Shown here: positions 62,131-64,000 of the stretch, piece by piece | How the letters are laid out: every line of letters begins with the position of its first letter | How positions within the stretch are numbered: position 1 is the first letter of the stretch | Source of the DNA: Lacinutrix sp. Bg11-31 | GTDB taxonomy: Bacteria; Bacteroidota; Bacteroidia; Flavobacteriales; Flavobacteriaceae | DNA: 64,000 nt | Assembly (NCBI RefSeq): GCF_002831665.1 | Contig: NZ_CP025118.1 | Coordinates: 3,038,001 to 3,102,000, forward strand | Direction of reading: 5' to 3' | Notes under the pieces: generated by a model | What the model was told of the DNA's origin: nothing | Database searches by the model: none | What the model saw: only the letters and a program-made list of their open reading frames with translations | Made by a program: the position numbers and the translations under genes

Positions 62131-62490
62131 ATGGCACAACATAACGAATTAGGAAAAAAAGGAGAGCAACTTGCTGTAGATTTCTTGTTGAAAAAAGGCT
62201 ACAAAATTTTAGAAAGAAACTATACATTCCAGAAAGCCGAAGTTGATATTATTGCGAAAATAAAAGATACATTAGCTATTGTTGAGGTAAAAACGCGCTC
62301 AACAATAGAATTTGGTAATCCTCAAGATTTTTTAAAACCAAAACAAATTCAACGTTTGGTAAATGCGGCAGATGAGTTTGTAACCGTAAACAAATTAGAT
62401 GTAGAAGTACGCTTCGATATTATTGCTATTGTAAAAGAGGGCAAGCAGTTTAAAATCGAGCATTTAGAGGATGCTTTTTATCATTTTTAA
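62131..62490 (+). CDS. YraN/UPF0102-family protein
   Basis: This is a small protein with a Holliday-junction-resolvase/PD-(D/E)xK nuclease-like fold. GKKGEQLAVDFLLKKGYKIL is at residues 8-27, the Asp in EVDIIAKIKD near 38, and the ExK in AIVEVKTRS near 51, so the nuclease triad is intact. The 119 residues are typical. The function is not settled; DNA processing is assumed. The start MAQHNELG matches flavobacterial relatives, so the ATG right after the palindromic repeat is probably right, although the hairpin covers the usual ribosome contact zone. The gene is convergent with the SDR gene, 17 bases away. Confidence 0.88.
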   Translation: MAQHNELGKKGEQLAVDFLLKKGYKILERNYTFQKAEVDIIAKIKDTLAIVEVKTRSTIEFGNPQDFLKPKQIQRLVNAADEFVTVNKLDVEVRFDIIAIVKEGKQFKIEHLEDAFYHF

Positions 62491-62507
62491 AAGAGAGTAC
62501 TCATTTT

Positions 62508-63239
62508 TTATTCTTTTGTCAATTTAAATAACTCAAAAGCATCTTTTTTTGGTCGATATCCAACTTTTTCTTTAGATTCCGTTATGTCTAATCGTTTGTA
62601 TCTATTATCTGAAATAGCATTTAGAACTTCATATTGTATGTTTTCTGTTTCAATGCATCCAATTAATAATTGATTAAAGTCATCAGGATCTAGAAAAGCA
62701 CTTAAATCTCTCGCGTTCATTTCTGTAAAGTCTTTTGGGAATTCGTAGGCTCCAATTCGTAAACAAATAGCAGAAATCCCATTATTATATGCATGATAGG
62801 CAGCTAAAGCTTCTCCGAAACATTTTGAGACTCCGTAAATGTTCTTTGGTTTTACGAGCATATCTTTGTTTACTTGAATGTCTATGGGATAACTTTCGAT
62901 AGTTTGCGCACTACTTGCAAAAATCAATCTTTTGCATTTTGCTTTTATGGCTGCTTTAAATATATTTTGAGTTGTTTTTATATTAGTACCCAGGATCTCA
63001 TCTGATTCTGAAATTGGGTCGACTATTCCAGCTAAATGGATTACGGTATCAATTCCTTCACATAGTTTTGAGCAAGCTGAAAGGTCCATTAAATTTGCTT
63101 TCTCAATTCGAACTTTATCTGTATATATTTCATTTCCTGTTACAATATCTGCAACGGTTATTTCATATTTATGTTTGAAATTTTGAACAAAATGTTTTGC
63201 TATTTTTCCAAAGCCTCCAGTTATTAGTATTTTTCTCAT
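62508..63239 (-). CDS. NAD(P)-dependent epimerase/dehydratase (extended SDR)
   Basis: A Rossmann fold is marked by the nucleotide-binding GGFGKIA (residues 8-14). The SDR active site is Tyr135-x3-Lys139 (IYGVSKCFGEAL), with the Ser in IFASSAQT near 110. Extended SDRs of 240-270 residues include uronate dehydrogenases and sugar-nucleotide epimerases. The short length and the loop LRIGAYEFP fit uronate-dehydrogenase-like proteins, but the substrate is not certain. The gene stands alone on the minus strand, with no sugar genes nearby. Cytoplasmic. Confidence 0.85.
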   Translation of the reverse strand: MRKILITGGFGKIAKHFVQNFKHKYEITVADIVTGNEIYTDKVRIEKANLMDLSACSKLCEGIDTVIHLAGIVDPISESDEILGTNIKTTQNIFKAAIKAKCKRLIFASSAQTIESYPIDIQVNKDMLVKPKNIYGVSKCFGEALAAYHAYNNGISAICLRIGAYEFPKDFTEMNARDLSAFLDPDDFNQLLIGCIETENIQYEVLNAISDNRYKRLDITESKEKVGYRPKKDAFELFKLTKE

Positions 63240-63337
63240 TAAAGGTTTTTTAAATTAGCAACAACGAGTAGTGTGTGTCTAAATATAAACATATTATTAA
63301 GTCATTCTTTAGGTAAAAGGTGTTTTTATTCCAAAAA

Positions 63338-63366
63338 AAAAGCTTCAACTTTATGTTGAAGCTTTT
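63338..63366. terminator. Bidirectional terminator between the HMA lipoprotein and SDR genes
   Basis: AAAAGCTTCAAC pairs with GTTGAAGCTTTT around a 5-base loop. It lies 22 bases past the stop of the HMA lipoprotein gene, with A and T runs on its flanks. Confidence 0.85.
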
Positions 63367-63387
63367 AAAATTTATAAGCGTTAAAAA

Positions 63388-63957
63388 CTATGCCTTAGCT
63401 TCTTTAGCACAACAAGCTTTTTTACAATCTTTAGCACAAGCCATTTTTTCTTCTGCTGTTTTGCTAGCACATTTCTTCTTGCATTCAGCAGTTTTTACTG
63501 CACAGTCTTTACAATCTTTTTTAGTACAGTCTGCTTTGCATTTCATTGTGCATTCTTTTTTTGCTGTAGAGAAAGCTTCAACAGTATTCATGTCTTTTAC
63601 TTTGTAAGTATCTGCAACACTTGTTACAGTACTTTCTAAGCTTGCTGGTGTTACTTTTGCTTCGTCGTATTCTACCATTGCTAATTGTCTGTCAAAATCT
63701 ACAGTTGCAGACTTTACACCTTCCATTTTAGCCATTTTCTTCTCAATCGTTTTTGCACAACCCATTGCACAAGTCATACCCTCAATTTTAAACTCTGCTT
63801 TTGCATAAGTAGCATTTGGATCTAATTCAGATTTTACCGCTTTAACTACTGTTTCAGCAGTTTCAACAGTTTTAACTTCTGGTTGTGTTTCATTTTTACA
63901 ACTAAACGCTGCAATGGTAATAATAGCGATTGCTAATATATTTTTTAAGTTTTTCAT
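63388..63957 (-). CDS. Heavy-metal-associated (HMA) lipoprotein with a Cys-rich metallothionein-like tail
   Basis: The lipobox Cys is residue 20 (AAFSC). An HMA domain (about 52-120) carries the metal motif as CAMGC (Cys63, Cys67), a CxxxC spacing in place of the usual CxxC. Its ferredoxin-like pattern is otherwise normal (GVKSATVDFDRQLAMVEYDE). The last about 60 residues hold 11 cysteines among many lysines (CKADCTKKDCKDC, KKKC, KKACC), like a small metallothionein. It probably binds copper or another soft metal at the envelope. No metal-transport or efflux gene is in view, and the left-hand promoter context ends at the window edge. Codon use looks like that of its neighbours. Confidence 0.87.
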   Translation of the reverse strand: MKNLKNILAIAIITIAAFSCKNETQPEVKTVETAETVVKAVKSELDPNATYAKAEFKIEGMTCAMGCAKTIEKKMAKMEGVKSATVDFDRQLAMVEYDEAKVTPASLESTVTSVADTYKVKDMNTVEAFSTAKKECTMKCKADCTKKDCKDCAVKTAECKKKCASKTAEEKMACAKDCKKACCAKEAKA

Positions 63958-63982
63958 GATTATCGATTTTTGTTATTAATTA

Positions 63983-63990
63983 CAAAATTA
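63983..63990 (-). promoter_or_regulatory. -7 promoter box for the HMA lipoprotein
   Basis: TAATTTTG on the minus strand, 26 bases before the start at 63957. A second match (TATATTTG, 63992-63999) lies next to it. Confidence 0.45.
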
Positions 63991-64000
63991 ACAAATATAT

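Noticed and set aside
63320..63607. Open frame of 95 codons opposite the Cys-rich lipoprotein
   Set aside because: Antisense of a repetitive Cys/Lys-rich coding region; its low-complexity Ala/Phe/Leu sequence follows from that.
1..64000. tRNA, rRNA or CRISPR loci
   Set aside because: Spacers were read on both strands and showed no T-arm/anticodon patterns, rRNA-like sequence or regularly spaced repeats.

Overview
The window is AT-rich chromosomal DNA of a marine-type Flavobacteriaceae (Bacteroidota). The signs are proteins with C-terminal type IX secretion (T9SS) sorting domains, SusC-like TonB receptors paired with lipoproteins, Bacteroidota -7 promoter boxes (TAnnTTTG) instead of sigma70 -10 boxes, no Shine-Dalgarno pattern, and flavobacterial forms of IleS, DksA/TraR and LspA. 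I cannot name the genus. I see no tRNA, rRNA, CRISPR array, prophage or transposase gene.

Layout. 0-11 kb: end of a membrane gene, an esterase-fold protein lacking its serine, radA, a 1310-residue T9SS cargo, then ileS-dksA. 11-16 kb (minus): a TonB receptor with its lipoprotein. 16-23.3 kb (minus): the run DUF3108-kynA-M23 peptidase-pgi, then hmgA and hppD, so tryptophan and tyrosine breakdown genes lie close together. 23-31 kb: a patatin/outer-membrane protein, uvrC, a plus-strand rimK operon (retropepsin-like protease, RimK ligase, AstE-like carboxypeptidase, formyl-THF cyclo-ligase) and lspA. 31-38 kb: a secreted endonuclease divergent from a second TonB receptor and a DUF5689 lipoprotein, which looks like a nucleic-acid scavenging locus. 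38-46.9 kb: envelope proteins (OmpA types, lipocalin, lipoproteins), a four-gene operon with a split LytS/LytTR two-component system, a frameshifted T9SS pseudogene and two small unknown proteins. 46.9-57.4 kb: tex, a sulfate-activation cassette (cysQ, cysC, cysD, cysN), a small ORF, an AlkP-TPR-sulfotransferase fusion, a T9SS protein and a broken copy of the tex 5' end. 57.4-64 kb: a second lipocalin-OmpA pair, metG, an exported LD-carboxypeptidase, yraN, an SDR protein and a cysteine-rich heavy-metal-binding lipoprotein.

The strongest signal is the 8.2 kb between tex and its remnant. A 118-bp block of the tex 5' coding region occurs twice in direct orientation, with one synonymous difference, on either side of the sulfation cassette. 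Both copies have their own, different N-terminal codons, so recombination between the repeats would remove the cassette and leave an intact tex. The cassette can make PAPS (CysD/N, CysC) and remove PAP (CysQ). It has no reductase genes and ends in a protein joining an alkaline-phosphatase-superfamily domain, TPRs and a sulfotransferase. I read it as an acquired, removable sulfation module.

All functional names rest on motifs read by eye and family knowledge; no database search was run.
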